DNA of 64,000 bases from assembly GCA_965243615.1 (NCBI GenBank), contig CBDEVO010000003.1, positions 6,324,001-6,388,000 of the forward strand, read 5' to 3'. The position numbers and the translations under genes are program-made. This document shows, piece by piece, positions 8,726 through 21,286 of the stretch; the first letter of the stretch is position 1; the number at the start of each line of letters is the position of its first letter. This DNA comes from JAJEEA01 sp965243615. Lineage in GTDB: Bacteria; Acidobacteriota; Vicinamibacteria; Vicinamibacterales; UBA8438. The notes under the pieces are model-generated. The model searched no databases and was not told where the DNA came from. It saw only the letters and a list, made by a program, of their open reading frames with translations.

Positions 8726-9889
8726 GTGCCCAGTCACAGACACGAAGACCGCAGCCGCCGCGTCGAGCGCGGGCGGCCCCGCCGGACGGCGGCGGCGCTC
8801 CTGCTGGCCCTGGCCGGCTCGCTCGCCGCGGCGGGTCCGCTCCACGCCCAGGAGGCCGACGCCGACGAGCCGGCCCCGCCCCCGCCGGTCTCCATCGGCG
8901 GCGGCCTGCAGACCAGCTTCCTGCACCGCACGTCGGACGACGCCGACGCCTCGCAGCACTTCCGCGTGAACAGCCTGCGCATGTACCTGAACGGGGCGGC
9001 CACCAGCAAGATCAAGTTCATGGTGAACACCGACATCGCCTACGGCGGCTCGCTCGGTGCGCCGGGGCCCCAGGACACCTCGTTCCAGATCCTCGACGCC
9101 GTCGCCCAGTTCGAGATGTCGGACACGTTCAACGTCTGGGTGGGCCGGTTCCTGCCCCCGAGCGACCGCGCCAACCTCTACGGCCCGTTCTACGCCCACC
9201 ACTGGGCGGTGTACTCGGACGGGGTGCAGGACGGCTATCCCTTCGTCTTCCAGGGGCGCGACAACGGCGCCGCGTGGTGGGGACAGTTCGACAAGGTCAA
9301 GCTGTCGGCGGGCGCGTTCGACGGCCTGTCGTCGACCGGCAACTCGTCGCTCATCGGGGCCGGCCGCATCCAGGTCGACTTCTGGGACGCCGAGCCGGGG
9401 TACTACCTGAACAGCACCTACTACGGCGAGAGGAACATCCTCGCCCTCGGCCTCGCCGGCCAGACCCAGGCCGACGCGGGGTCCGCGTACTCCGTCGACG
9501 TCCTCGTGGAGCGCATGGTCGGCGACGGCGGCGCGGCGACCCTAGAGGCCGAGTGGGCCCGCTACGACGGGCTCGGGGGCTACGACCCGCGGTACCTCAC
9601 CAACGACGGGGGCTACCTGCTGGCCGCCTACCTGTTCCCGCAGCGCGTCGGCGACGGCCAGTTCGAGCTGCTCGGCAAGTTCGCCCGCGCCCGGTTCCGG
9701 GGGGGTATGACCGCCCAGTTCCGGGACGGGATGACCCCCGACTACGACCAGACCACCACCGAGTTCAACCTCAACTACGTCATCCGCCAGTTCAACGCGC
9801 GCGTGATGATCTTCGTCAAGGACACCGCCTTCACCGCCGTCAACCCCGACGACCTCCAGGTCGGGGTCGGCCTGCAGCTGCAGATGTAG
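8726..9889 (+). CDS. Outer-membrane porin, first gene of urea cluster
   Basis: The GTG at 8726 follows a GGAGGAG site and gives about 387 residues. The arginine-rich N-terminus leads into LLLALAGSLAAAGPLHAQ, a signal peptide. The mature protein has alternating aromatic and polar strands (VNSLRMYLNGAATSKIKFMV, FNVWVGRFLPPSDRANLYGP) and ends in a strand, LQVGVGLQLQM, as expected for a beta-barrel. It resembles porins of the OprO/OprP type in style only. It lies 27 bases upstream of urtA and downstream of a sigma-54 promoter, which suggests it admits urea or short amides across the outer membrane. That substrate is inferred from context. Confidence 0.75.
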   Translation: MPSHRHEDRSRRVERGRPRRTAAALLLALAGSLAAAGPLHAQEADADEPAPPPPVSIGGGLQTSFLHRTSDDADASQHFRVNSLRMYLNGAATSKIKFMVNTDIAYGGSLGAPGPQDTSFQILDAVAQFEMSDTFNVWVGRFLPPSDRANLYGPFYAHHWAVYSDGVQDGYPFVFQGRDNGAAWWGQFDKVKLSAGAFDGLSSTGNSSLIGAGRIQVDFWDAEPGYYLNSTYYGERNILALGLAGQTQADAGSAYSVDVLVERMVGDGGAATLEAEWARYDGLGGYDPRYLTNDGGYLLAAYLFPQRVGDGQFELLGKFARARFRGGMTAQFRDGMTPDYDQTTTEFNLNYVIRQFNARVMIFVKDTAFTAVNPDDLQVGVGLQLQM

Positions 9890-9916
9890 CGACCCGTTCA
9901 CTCACAGGAGCCAGAG

Positions 9917-11224
9917 ATGAAACTGAAGCAAGCACTTCTCGCCGCCGGCCTCACCGCCGCCCTCGCCGCCTGCGGCGGCGGGTCCGGGGACGAGTCGGCG
10001 TCGGGAGCCGCCGGCGATCCCATCAAGGTCGGCGTCCTCCACTCGCTGTCGGGCACCATGGCCATCAGCGAGACGACGCTGAAGGACACCATCCTGATGA
10101 TGGTCGACGAGCAGAACGCGCAGGGCGGCCTTCTCGGCCGGCCGGTCGAGGCGGTGGTCGTCGACCCGGCTTCGGACTGGCCGCTCTTCGCCGAGCGGGC
10201 GCGCGAGCTGCTCGAGTCCGAGCAGGTCGACGTGGTGTTCGGCTGCTGGACCTCGGTGTCGCGGAAGTCGGTGCTGCCGGTGTTCGAGGAGAACAACGGC
10301 CTGCTCTTCTACCCCGTCCAGTACGAGGGCGAGGAGTCGTCGAAGAACGTCATCTACACCGGGGCCGCCCCCAACCAGCAGGCCATCCCGGCCGTCGACT
10401 ACCTGATGAACGAGGTCGGCATCGAGCGCTGGGTGCTCGAGGGCACCGACTACGTCTATCCCCGCACCACCAACCGCATTCTCGAGGCGTACCTGAAGCA
10501 GCAGGGGGTGGCGGACGAGGACATCGACATCAACTACACCCCCTTCGGGCACTCCGACTGGCAGACCCGGGTGGCGGCCATCCGCCGGTTCGGCGAGGCC
10601 GGCAAGCCCACCGCGGTGGTCTCCACCATCAACGGCGACGCCAACGTCCCGTTCTACCTGGAGCTCGCCAACCAGGAGGTCTCGGCCGACGACATTCCCG
10701 TCGTGGCGTTCTCCGTGGGCGAGGAGGAGCTCTCGGGCCTCGACACCACCCCCCTCGTCGGGCACCTCGCCGCCTGGAACTACTTCCAGAGCGTGGAGTC
10801 GCCGGCGAACGGCGAGTTCATCGCGAAGTGGAAGGCTTTCGTCGAGAATCAGGACCGGACCACGAACGACCCCATGGAGGCCCACTACATCGGGTTCAAC
10901 CTCTGGGCCCAGGCGGTCGAGAAGGCCGGCACGACGGACGTCGACGCGGTGCTGACGGCGCTGCCGGGCACCGAGACCCCCAACCTGACCGGGGGCATCG
11001 CGCGGGTGCTGCCCAACCACCACATCACCAAGCCGGTGTACATCGGCGAGGTGCAGGCGAACGGGCAGTTCGACGTGGTGTGGGAGACCGACGGCACCGT
11101 GCCCGGCGACGCCTGGTCGGACTACCTGCCGGTCAGCGAGGTCACCGAGGCCGACTGGGTCGACCTGAACTGCGGGAACTACAACACCGAGACGCAGACG
11201 TGCTCGGGGCAGAACTACGAGTAG
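9917..11224 (+). CDS. urtA: Urea ABC transporter substrate-binding lipoprotein
   Basis: UrtA, 435 residues. A lipoprotein signal ends in LAAC (Cys19), so it would be tethered in the periplasm. The mature protein starts PIKVGVLHSLSGTMAISE, the hallmark of UrtA/AmiC-type binding proteins, and contains VVFGCWTSVSRKSVLPVFEE and LFYPVQYEGEESS, both strongly conserved in UrtA. A GGAG site lies just upstream of the ATG. It is followed by urtB, C, D and E in order. It binds urea and delivers it to UrtBC. Confidence 0.95.
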   Translation: MKLKQALLAAGLTAALAACGGGSGDESASGAAGDPIKVGVLHSLSGTMAISETTLKDTILMMVDEQNAQGGLLGRPVEAVVVDPASDWPLFAERARELLESEQVDVVFGCWTSVSRKSVLPVFEENNGLLFYPVQYEGEESSKNVIYTGAAPNQQAIPAVDYLMNEVGIERWVLEGTDYVYPRTTNRILEAYLKQQGVADEDIDINYTPFGHSDWQTRVAAIRRFGEAGKPTAVVSTINGDANVPFYLELANQEVSADDIPVVAFSVGEEELSGLDTTPLVGHLAAWNYFQSVESPANGEFIAKWKAFVENQDRTTNDPMEAHYIGFNLWAQAVEKAGTTDVDAVLTALPGTETPNLTGGIARVLPNHHITKPVYIGEVQANGQFDVVWETDGTVPGDAWSDYLPVSEVTEADWVDLNCGNYNTETQTCSGQNYE

Positions 11225-11296
11225 ACGTGCGTGCGATGGCTCGGCGCCTCCTCCGTCGAGGCGGCGCCGAGTCCCCGGAAGGTGGGTTGCGACGCA

Positions 11297-12988
11297 ATGA
11301 GAGCCGTAAGGGCGACGATGCCAGGACCAGCAGGCAGGCCCCCCGGAGGGCGGCGGCTGGCGTGGCTGCTGCTCGCCGGGTGCCTGGCCGTCCTTCCCGC
11401 CCCGGCGCCGGCGCAAACGGGCGACGATGCGTTCCGCGCCCTCGTCGGCGAGCTCGCCGGCGCCAGTCTCCGGGAGAAGGAGGAGATCGCCGGGAGACTG
11501 CTCGCCACCGGGCACGGCGGCGTCCGCGAGGTGCTCACGGCCCTGCTCGAGGATCGCCTCTTCGAGCGCGAGGACGACGGGCGGGTCTTCGTCGTCGAGT
11601 CGAACGACGAGGGCCTGACCTCTCTCCGGCTCCTCGATCCCGCCACCCTGGCCGACGCGGGGACGGTCCCCCGCGACCGGCTGGGCCGCATCATCACCAA
11701 CAACCGGCTCCGGCGTTTCCTGCGCACCGGCATCGCCCGGTTCGACGCGTCGAGCCCCGACGCCGGCGTCCGCCTCGAGGCGGTGCGCGAGCTGCTGCGC
11801 AGCCTCGACGAAGCCACCCTCGACCTCCTCCGCGGGCGGGCGGCGGTCGAGACCGACCCCGACGTGGCCTTCGAGATCGAGACGGCGCTGTCCGTCGAGG
11901 CCCTCGACGACCCCGACCAGAGAGTCCGGCTCGGCGCCGTCGAGCGGCTCTCGGGCCGCCTGAACCCCGTCGTCCACAACCGCCTGTCGGCGCTGGTCAG
12001 GACCACGGACGACGGCGGGTTCGCCGAGCCCGACGAGGCCGTGCGAGCCGCCGCCGTCGACGCCCTCTGGCAGATCGACTCGCGGCGCAACGTCTACTCG
12101 GTGCTCGAGACGGCGGCCTTCGGGCTGAGCCTCGGGTCGGTGCTGGTGCTGGTGGCCATCGGCCTCGCCATCACCTTCGGGGTGATGGGCGTCATCAACA
12201 TGGCGCACGGCGAGCTGATGATGCTCGGGGCGTACACGACCTACGTCGTGCAGCTCTGGATGCCCGAGCACATCGGCATCTCGCTCCTCGTGGCGGTGCC
12301 GGCCGCGTTCGCGGTCTCGGGAACGGCGGGCGTGCTCATCGAGCGCACGGTCATCCGCTTTCTCTACGGGCGCCCGCTCGAGACCCTGCTCGCGACGTTC
12401 GGCGTCAGCCTCGTGCTGCAGCAGCTCGTGCGGACGGTGTTCTCGGCCAACAACCGCGCCGTCACCACCCCCGCGTGGATGAGCGGGGCGCTGCGGTTCA
12501 ACGAGGCGTTCGCGCTGACCTACAACCGGCTGTACATCGTCCTCTTCGCCCTCATCGTGTTCGCCCTGGTGCTGGCCGTCATGCGATACACGCGCCTCGG
12601 CCTCGACATCCGCGCCGTGTCCCAGAACCGCGCGATGGCCCGGGCGATGGGGGTCCGGACGGAATGGGTCGACGCGATGACGTTCGGCCTCGGCGCGGGC
12701 ATCGCCGGGGTGGCGGGGGTGGCCCTGACCCAGTTGACGAACGTGGGCCCCAACCTCGGCCAGTCCTACATCGTCGACTCGTTCATGGTGGTGGTGTTCG
12801 GCGGGGTCGGCAACCTCTGGGGCACCCTCATCGGGGGCATGTCGCTGGGCATCGTCAACAAGCTGCTCGAGCCGTTCGCGGGGGCGGTGCTCGGCAAGAT
12901 CCTGGTGCTGGTGGTGCTCATCCTCTTCATCCAGCGCCGCCCCCGCGGGCTGTTCCCCCAGACGGGGCGGGCGGCGGAGAGCGTGTGA
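11297..12988 (+). CDS. urtB: Urea ABC transporter permease
   Basis: UrtB. The start at 11297 (MRAVRATMPGPAGRP) gives about 563 residues with a signal peptide ending APAQ. Roughly 240 periplasmic residues with HEAT-like helices (AGVRLEAVRELLRSL, AVRAAAVDALWQID) precede the membrane domain, as in other UrtB proteins. The permease part has the LivH-type block ITFGVMGVINMAHGELMMLG and ends with QRRPRGLFPQ. It overlaps urtC by one base (TGATG). It forms the inner-membrane channel with UrtC. Confidence 0.93.
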   Translation: MRAVRATMPGPAGRPPGGRRLAWLLLAGCLAVLPAPAPAQTGDDAFRALVGELAGASLREKEEIAGRLLATGHGGVREVLTALLEDRLFEREDDGRVFVVESNDEGLTSLRLLDPATLADAGTVPRDRLGRIITNNRLRRFLRTGIARFDASSPDAGVRLEAVRELLRSLDEATLDLLRGRAAVETDPDVAFEIETALSVEALDDPDQRVRLGAVERLSGRLNPVVHNRLSALVRTTDDGGFAEPDEAVRAAAVDALWQIDSRRNVYSVLETAAFGLSLGSVLVLVAIGLAITFGVMGVINMAHGELMMLGAYTTYVVQLWMPEHIGISLLVAVPAAFAVSGTAGVLIERTVIRFLYGRPLETLLATFGVSLVLQQLVRTVFSANNRAVTTPAWMSGALRFNEAFALTYNRLYIVLFALIVFALVLAVMRYTRLGLDIRAVSQNRAMARAMGVRTEWVDAMTFGLGAGIAGVAGVALTQLTNVGPNLGQSYIVDSFMVVVFGGVGNLWGTLIGGMSLGIVNKLLEPFAGAVLGKILVLVVLILFIQRRPRGLFPQTGRAAESV

Positions 12989-14156
12989 TGGCAGGGCCGA
13001 CGCCGGCGCCGTCCCCAACGGCGGTTCCCCCGGACGAGCCGGACGGCGGCGGTCGCACGGCGAAGGTGCCGGCGCTGCGACTGCCGGCGGTGATCGCCGA
13101 TCGCGGCAGCGTGGCGTTTCTCGCATCGCTGGCCGCGGTGGCCCTGATCGCGCCGCTCCTCAACCTGGCGGTCCCGGAGTCTTCGCCCCTCCACCTGTCG
13201 AGCTACGCGGTCGGCCTCATCGGCAAGTACCTCAGCTATGCGATGCTCGCCCTCGCCGTCGACTTCATCTGGGGCTACTGCGGCATCCTGAGCCTTGGAC
13301 ACGCGGCGTTCTTCGCCCTCGGGGGCTACGCCATGGGGATGTACCTCATGCGCCAGATCGGCACCCGGGGCGTGTACGGGCACCCCGAGCTGCCCGACTT
13401 CATGGTGTTCCTCAACTGGGAGGAGCTGCCGTGGTTCTGGCACGGCTTCGACCAGTTCTGGTTCGCGGCGGTCATGGTGGCCCTGGTCCCCGGCGCCTTG
13501 GCCTTCGTGTTCGGATGGCTGGCGTTCCGGTCGCGGGTCACCGGCGTCTACCTGTCGATCATCACGCAGGCGTTGACCTACGCCCTGATGCTCGCGTTCT
13601 TCCGGAACGACATGGGCTTCGGGGGCAACAACGGCTTCACCGACTTCAAGGACCTCCTCGGGTTCGACCTCCAGAGCGACGCCACGCGCTCGGCCCTGCT
13701 CGCGGCGACGGCGGTCGCCCTCGGGGGCAGCTACTGGACGTGCCGGGCCGTCCTCGCGTCGCGGGCGGGCCGGGTGCTGCGCGCGATACGCGACGCCGAG
13801 AGCCGCACCCGGTTCCTCGGCTACCGCGTGCAGGACTACAAGCTGTGGGTGTTCGTGCTGTCGGCGGTGCTCGCGGGGGTGGCCGGGGCGCTCTACGTGC
13901 CGCAGGTCGGCATCATCAACCCCAGCGAGTTCGAGCCCATCAACTCCATCGAGGTGGTCATCTGGGTGGCGGTCGGGGGGCGCGGGACGCTGTGGGGCGC
14001 AGCGGCGGGGGCGGTGCTCGTGAACTACGCGAAGACCTGGTTCACGGGGGCGCTGCCCGACGTGTGGCTGTACGCGCTCGGGGCGATGTTCATCGGGGTC
14101 ACCGTCTTCCTGCCCCGCGGGCTGGCCGGCCTCGTCCCGGGGAGGAAGGGGGGCGC

Positions 14157-14160
<4 letters not shown>
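12988..14160 (+). CDS. urtC: Urea ABC transporter permease
   Basis: UrtC, 390 residues. A proline-rich N-terminus is followed by multiple membrane segments. GYCGILSLGHAAFFALGGYA is the conserved LivM/UrtC block, FGGNNGFTDFKDLLGF is typical of UrtC, and AVGGRGTLWGAAAGA lies near the C-terminus. The ATG overlaps the urtB stop and the urtC stop overlaps the urtD start (ATGA), so the genes are translationally coupled. It pairs with UrtB in the inner membrane. Confidence 0.94.
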
Positions 14161-15050
<890 letters not shown>

Positions 15051-15137
15051 GTCTGCCCGGTCTCCGCGGCCTCGCCCCGCTGGCCGGCTGACGCCGCGCC
15101 CGCGGGGCGTCGACCGCGACCTGGTGAACCCGAGCGC

Positions 15138-15842
15138 ATGAGCCTCCTGCAGATCCGTGGTCTCACCCAGTCCTACGGGGGCAGCCGCACCCTGTGGGAC
15201 ATCGACCTCGACGTCGCGGCGGGCACCCGCCTGTGCCTGATGGGGCGCAACGGCATGGGCAAGACCACCCTGCTCAAGTGCGTCATGGGGCTGATACCGG
15301 TCGAATCGGGCACGATCCGCTTCGACGGCGCCGACCTGCTCGCGCGCCCCCCCGAGAGCCGGGCGCGGCTGGGCATCGGCTACGTGCCCCAGGGGCGCGA
15401 GATCTTCCCGCAGCTCACGGTCGAGGAGAACCTGCGCATCGGCCTCGGGGCGCGGCGCGGCGGCCGCGGCGGGGGCATCCCCGACCGCGTATTCGAGCTC
15501 TTTCCGGTGCTGAAACAGATGCTCCAGCGGCGGGGCGGCGACCTGTCGGGCGGCCAGCAGCAGCAGCTCGCGATCGGGCGCGCCCTGGTGCTCGAGCCGC
15601 GGCTGCTCATTCTCGACGAGCCCACCGAGGGCATCCAGCCGAACATCGTCCACGAGATAGGCGATATCATCGTCCGGCTCAACCGGGAGGCCGGGGTGAC
15701 GGTGCTGCTCGTCGAGCAGAAGCTGCCGTTCGCCCGCCGCGTGGCCAGCGAGTTCCACATCCTCGACAAGGGGCGCTCGGTGGCCGGCGGCCCGATCGAG
15801 GCGCTGAGCGACGATGACATCCGCAGGCACCTCACGGTGTGA
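15138..15842 (+). CDS. urtE: Urea ABC transporter ATPase
   Basis: UrtE, 234 residues. Walker A is GRNGMGKT at residues 36-43, the signature is LSGGQQQQLAIGRAL, and Walker B is LLILDEPTEGIQPNIV. This matches UrtE/LivF-type ATPases. It lies 87 bases after urtD and its end overlaps the proposed ureD start by 29 bases, tying transport to urease expression. Confidence 0.94.
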   Translation: MSLLQIRGLTQSYGGSRTLWDIDLDVAAGTRLCLMGRNGMGKTTLLKCVMGLIPVESGTIRFDGADLLARPPESRARLGIGYVPQGREIFPQLTVEENLRIGLGARRGGRGGGIPDRVFELFPVLKQMLQRRGGDLSGGQQQQLAIGRALVLEPRLLILDEPTEGIQPNIVHEIGDIIVRLNREAGVTVLLVEQKLPFARRVASEFHILDKGRSVAGGPIEALSDDDIRRHLTV

Positions 15843-16701
15843 GCCCGCGGTCGACGCGGACGCGGCGGAGGACTCACGCCGGGCCCGCGACGCGGCGCGC
15901 CCGGGCCGCGGGCGCATAACGGTAGAGCGGATCGGCGGCCGTAGCGTCGTGCGCAGAGCCTATGCGACGAGCCCGCTACGCCTGCTGACGCCGAGGAACC
16001 ACGGGCACGCGGCCTGGATCTACGCGTCGAGCCACGGGGGCGGGCTCGTCGACGGCGACGACGTGGCGGTCGAGGCATCGGTGGGGGCCGGCGCCGCCGC
16101 ATTCCTGTCGACGCAGTCCGCCACCAAGGTCTACCGGTCGCCGCGGGGCACCCGGACCGCCCTCGACGCCGATGTCGGCGAGGACGGCCTGCTCGTCGCG
16201 GCCCCCGATGCGGTGGTGTGCTTCGCGGGGTCCCGCTACCGGCAGACGCAGCACATCGCGCTCGCCCCCGGGGGCCGGCTCGTCCTCGTCGACCGCGTCA
16301 CCTCGGGCCGGCGCGAGTCGGGCGAGCGCTGGCGCTTCGACGAGTACGTCAACCGCACCGTGGTCCGTTTCGGCGGCCGTCTCGTGGTGCACGACGCGAC
16401 GGCCCTGCGGGCGTCGGACGGCCCGCTCGCGGACCGGTTCGGCCCATACGACGTGCTGGCGGTGGCGATGGTGATAGGCCGCGGCCTCGAGGAGGAGGTG
16501 GCGCGCATCGACGCCCGGGTCCGGGACGAGCCCGTTCGGCAGCGGGCCGACCGGCTCGTCACCGCCTCGCCGGTGGGCGACGCGGGGTGTATCCTGCGCC
16601 TCGCCGGGCGGACGGTGGAGGACGTGGACGGCGCGCTCGAGGACCTGCTCGGCTTCGTGCCCCGGCTCCTCGGCGACGACCCCTGGGCCCGGAAATGGTG
16701 A
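15814..16701 (+). CDS. ureD: Urease accessory protein UreD (UreH)
   Basis: About 295 residues. VERIGGRSVVRRAYATSPLRLLTPRNHG is split here as the UreD entry strand, followed by GGGLVDGDDVAVEASVGAG and TQSATKVYRSPRG, both classical UreD motifs. UreD docks on apo-urease and with UreF and UreG lets nickel reach the active site. The ATG at 15814 lies inside urtE; a later alternative start is possible because the first 35 residues are poorly conserved. It is followed four bases later by the structural gene. Confidence 0.9.
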   Translation: MTSAGTSRCEPAVDADAAEDSRRARDAARPGRGRITVERIGGRSVVRRAYATSPLRLLTPRNHGHAAWIYASSHGGGLVDGDDVAVEASVGAGAAAFLSTQSATKVYRSPRGTRTALDADVGEDGLLVAAPDAVVCFAGSRYRQTQHIALAPGGRLVLVDRVTSGRRESGERWRFDEYVNRTVVRFGGRLVVHDATALRASDGPLADRFGPYDVLAVAMVIGRGLEEEVARIDARVRDEPVRQRADRLVTASPVGDAGCILRLAGRTVEDVDGALEDLLGFVPRLLGDDPWARKW

Positions 16702-16705
16702 CGAT

Positions 16706-17437
16706 ATGCATCTGACACCCCGCGAGGTCGACAAGCTGATACTGCACCAGGCCGGGTTCCTCGCCCAGAAGCGGCTGGCCCGCGGGGTCAGGCTGAACTA
16801 CGTCGAGGCAGTCGCCCTGATCGCAACGCAGCTCCTGGAGCTCATCCGCGACGGCCGGTCGGTGGCCGACCTGATGGATCTCGGCCGCCGATTCCTCGGC
16901 ACCCGCGACGTCCTCGACGGCGTCCCCGAGATGCTGGACGAGGTGCAGGTCGAGGGCACCTTCCCCGACGGCACCAAGCTCGTGACCGTGCACAACCCCA
17001 TCGTCGCCGAGCGCGGAGACCACGCCCTCGCCCTCTACGGCAGCTTCCTCGCGCCCGAGGCGCCCGAGGCGGCGGTGGGGCGGCCGGCGTCGCCGCTGGC
17101 CGGCGCGCCGGGCGAGGTCCTCGCCGAGGGCGGCGAGATCACCCTGAACGACGGCCGCGAGGCCGTCGCGGTGACCGTCGCCAACACCGGCGACCGGCCC
17201 ATCCAGGTCGGCAGCCACTACCACTTCTACGAGACCAATCGCGCATTGACGTTCGACCGGCGTGCCGCCTACGGGCGCCGCCTCGACATCCCCGCCGGCA
17301 CCGCGGTCCGCTTCGAGCCGGGCGAGGGCAAGACCGTGAGCCTGGTGCCCATCGCCGGCGCCCGCGTCGTCCGCGGGGGGAATGCGTGGGCAAGCGGCCC
17401 CGTCGACGAGACCCGCGAGCTCGAGAACCCGGAGTAG
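16706..17437 (+). CDS. ureAB: Fused urease gamma and beta subunits
   Basis: Protein of 243 residues. Residues 1-100 are UreA (MHLTPREVDKLILHQAGFLA, then RGVRLNYVEAVALIA). From about residue 115 it becomes UreB (PGEVLAEGGEITLNDGREA, then NTGDRPIQVGSHYHFYETN). A linker with Ala/Pro joins them. Separate ureA and ureB are commoner; fused forms are known, for instance in Helicobacter. It would assemble with UreC into urease in the cytoplasm. Confidence 0.95.
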   Translation: MHLTPREVDKLILHQAGFLAQKRLARGVRLNYVEAVALIATQLLELIRDGRSVADLMDLGRRFLGTRDVLDGVPEMLDEVQVEGTFPDGTKLVTVHNPIVAERGDHALALYGSFLAPEAPEAAVGRPASPLAGAPGEVLAEGGEITLNDGREAVAVTVANTGDRPIQVGSHYHFYETNRALTFDRRAAYGRRLDIPAGTAVRFEPGEGKTVSLVPIAGARVVRGGNAWASGPVDETRELENPE

Positions 17438-17439
17438 CC

Positions 17440-19155
<1,716 letters not shown>

Positions 19156-19368
19156 TGGACCGTCCCTCGTGAACGCCGTCCATGCCCGGTGCACTCGACG
19201 GTTGGGGGTGCGCGGCCGCGGCCGGATGGGGCACGCAGCGCCAGGACGGTCCACCAGGACCAGGACCGCTGGTGACACCCCGCGTTGCGTCTGGACCGGC
19301 GTGGGCGCTGGCGGACCCCGGACGATCGAGCGACAAGGCGCAACGAGGGAGTCGACCAGGAATCCGTC

Positions 19369-20025
19369 ATGTCCGACTGGCTCGCGTGGCAGGTGGTGGA
19401 CTCGGCGTTCCCGGTCGGAACGTTCGCACATTCCTGGGGGCTCGAGGCGGCGTGGCAGGCCGGCCACGTGGACAGCGACGCGACGCTGCGGCGGTTCCTG
19501 ACGGAGACGATTCAGCAGTCGGGATGGGGCGCCCTTCCCCTCGTCAACGCCGCATACCGGCAGCCCGGGCGGCTGGAGGAGCTGGACCTGCTGAACCACG
19601 CGTTCCTCACCAACGCCGTGGCCAACCGGGCGAGCCGGGTGCAGGGGCGCACCCTCGCCGCTACCGCGGCCCGGGTGTGGCCCTCGCCCGCGACGGCCGC
19701 CATCGAGGCCCGCGTCCGGGAGGGACGGGCGCACGTGGCGCCGGTCTCGGGGGTCGTCTTCCGCACTATCGGGCTGACCCGGGAGACGGCCGGCAGGGTT
19801 GTTCTCTACGGCGCCGCCCGCGGCGTGCTGGCCGCCGCGGTCCGGCTCGGCATCGTCGGCAGCTACCGCGCGCAGCAACTGCAGCACGGGGCGGAAGCCT
19901 GCCTCGACGCGACGCTCGAGACCTGCGCGGGGCTCGCGCCGGAGGAGATCTGCCAGACCGCGCCCATCGTCGATCTTCTGCAGGGCGCCCACGATCGCCT
20001 GTATTCGCGCCTGTTCCAATCGTAG
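19369..20025 (+). CDS. ureF: Urease accessory protein UreF
   Basis: UreF, 218 residues. MSDWLAWQVVDSAFPVGTFA followed by HSWGLEAA is the typical N-terminus. The protein is all-helical and ends GAHDRLYSRLFQS. UreF couples the UreG GTPase to UreD and urease during nickel insertion. A 213-base gap after ureC contains nothing I can name. The start is chosen by family match; longer in-frame starts lie in non-conserved sequence. Confidence 0.92.
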   Translation: MSDWLAWQVVDSAFPVGTFAHSWGLEAAWQAGHVDSDATLRRFLTETIQQSGWGALPLVNAAYRQPGRLEELDLLNHAFLTNAVANRASRVQGRTLAATAARVWPSPATAAIEARVREGRAHVAPVSGVVFRTIGLTRETAGRVVLYGAARGVLAAAVRLGIVGSYRAQQLQHGAEACLDATLETCAGLAPEEICQTAPIVDLLQGAHDRLYSRLFQS

Positions 20026-20086
20026 AATCGCATCAGGAGTCCGCGCCTGCCGCGAAGCCGCGGACCGCCGAGGAGGACGCCGCGAC

Positions 20087-20785
20087 ATGCACTTCACACC
20101 CGACCACCCCCACGATCACGGCCCCGGCGTCTTCGCGGACCGCGACGGGCCCCACGCGCGCGACTATCGCCAGCGCGCGTTCACGGTGGGCATCGGCGGG
20201 CCGGTGGGCAGCGGCAAGACGGCCCTGCTCCTCGCCCTGTGCCGGCGCCTCCGCGACCGCTACAGCCTCGGCGTCGTCACCAACGACATCTTCACCAAGG
20301 AGGACGGCGAGTTCCTCGTGCGCCACGAGGCCCTCGAGACCCGGCGCATCACCGCGGTCGAGACCGGCGGCTGTCCCCACACCGCGGTCCGCGACGACGT
20401 CAGCCAGAACCTCGACGCGCTGGGCGAGCTGATGGCCAGGGTCGAGCCCGAGCTGCTCTTCGTCGAGAGCGGCGGCGACAACCTCGCGGCCCAATTCAGC
20501 CGCGACCTCGCCGACTTCACCATCTACGTCATCGACGTGTCGGGCGGCGACAAGATCCCCCGCAAGGGCGGCCCGGGCATCACCCAGTCGGACCTGCTCG
20601 TCATCAACAAGACCGACCTCGCCCCGCTCATCGGCGCCGACCTCGACGTCATGGCCCGCGACTCGCGCCACATGCGCGGCGACGGCCCGTTCGTGTTCGC
20701 CCAGGTCACCAACGGCGTGGGCCTCGACACCATCACCGGCGCGGTGGTCGAGGGCCTGGAGGCGACCCGCGCACGGCCGGCGTGA
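20087..20785 (+). CDS. ureG: Urease accessory GTPase UreG
   Basis: UreG, 232 residues. The P-loop is GPVGSGKT (38-45), the nickel-site motif is ETGGCPHTAVRDD, and VINKTDLA is the guanine-specificity motif. The N-terminus MHFTPDHPHDHGPG is histidine-rich and may store or bind nickel. A GAGGAGG site lies ten bases upstream. It delivers nickel with GTP hydrolysis. No ureE follows, so the His-rich extension may partly take over UreE's role (inference). Confidence 0.95.
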   Translation: MHFTPDHPHDHGPGVFADRDGPHARDYRQRAFTVGIGGPVGSGKTALLLALCRRLRDRYSLGVVTNDIFTKEDGEFLVRHEALETRRITAVETGGCPHTAVRDDVSQNLDALGELMARVEPELLFVESGGDNLAAQFSRDLADFTIYVIDVSGGDKIPRKGGPGITQSDLLVINKTDLAPLIGADLDVMARDSRHMRGDGPFVFAQVTNGVGLDTITGAVVEGLEATRARPA

Positions 20786-20887
20786 GCGGGGTCGGTCGTC
20801 GGTACACCCGGAGGGCCAGCGCGCGGGGTGGCGAGGCCGGCTCCCCAGCCGCGCTCCTCCGCCGCATACGCTCCAATCCCGTCGCTC

Positions 20888-21286
20888 TCAAGGCCGACCG
20901 ACGTTCCAGCACCGCAGCGGCGCGATCCGCGCGATTCGGTCGAAGTCGCGGTCGCGGTGCAGCACGGTGAGGTCATTTCGGACCGCGCAGACCGCAATCA
21001 GGCAGTCGACGCTCGACCGCACCGTGAAGCCGGCCCGTCTTGCGAGTCGGTACAGATCGACCGCATCCTCGAACGCCGTCCGCCCCAGCGGTTCCTCCAC
21101 GGTCGGAATCGCCCGCATGGCGTCCCGGGCGACGCGGAACGCGCGGTCGTCGCGGAATCCCTGCAGCACCTCCTGCGCGACGGGCAGGCAGGTGACGATG
21201 TCGTCAGGGTCGACGAGCGATCGCAGGTCGATTCTCCGCGGCCGGTGAAACACGTCGATCCAGACCGACGTGTCAATCAGATACAC
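20888..21286 (-). CDS. VapC-like PIN-domain toxin
   Basis: PIN toxin of 132 residues starting MYLIDTSVWIDVFHRP, where IDTSVWID holds the first catalytic Asp. SSVDCLIAVCAVRNDLTVLHRDRDF is the conserved second half (seen as SSVDCLIA and LHRDRDFDRIA) with the remaining acids. Its start overlaps the VapB gene by 14 bases. Likely RNase (tRNA or mRNA cleavage) controlled by the adjacent antitoxin. Confidence 0.9.
   Translation of the reverse strand: MYLIDTSVWIDVFHRPRRIDLRSLVDPDDIVTCLPVAQEVLQGFRDDRAFRVARDAMRAIPTVEEPLGRTAFEDAVDLYRLARRAGFTVRSSVDCLIAVCAVRNDLTVLHRDRDFDRIARIAPLRCWNVGRP

Noticed and set aside
9902..13126. Minus-strand frame of 1074 codons
   Set aside because: Antisense to urtA and urtB, composition-biased with no motif.
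20786..20887. Intrinsic terminator after ureG
   Set aside because: GC-rich stems are possible but none is followed by a T-run.
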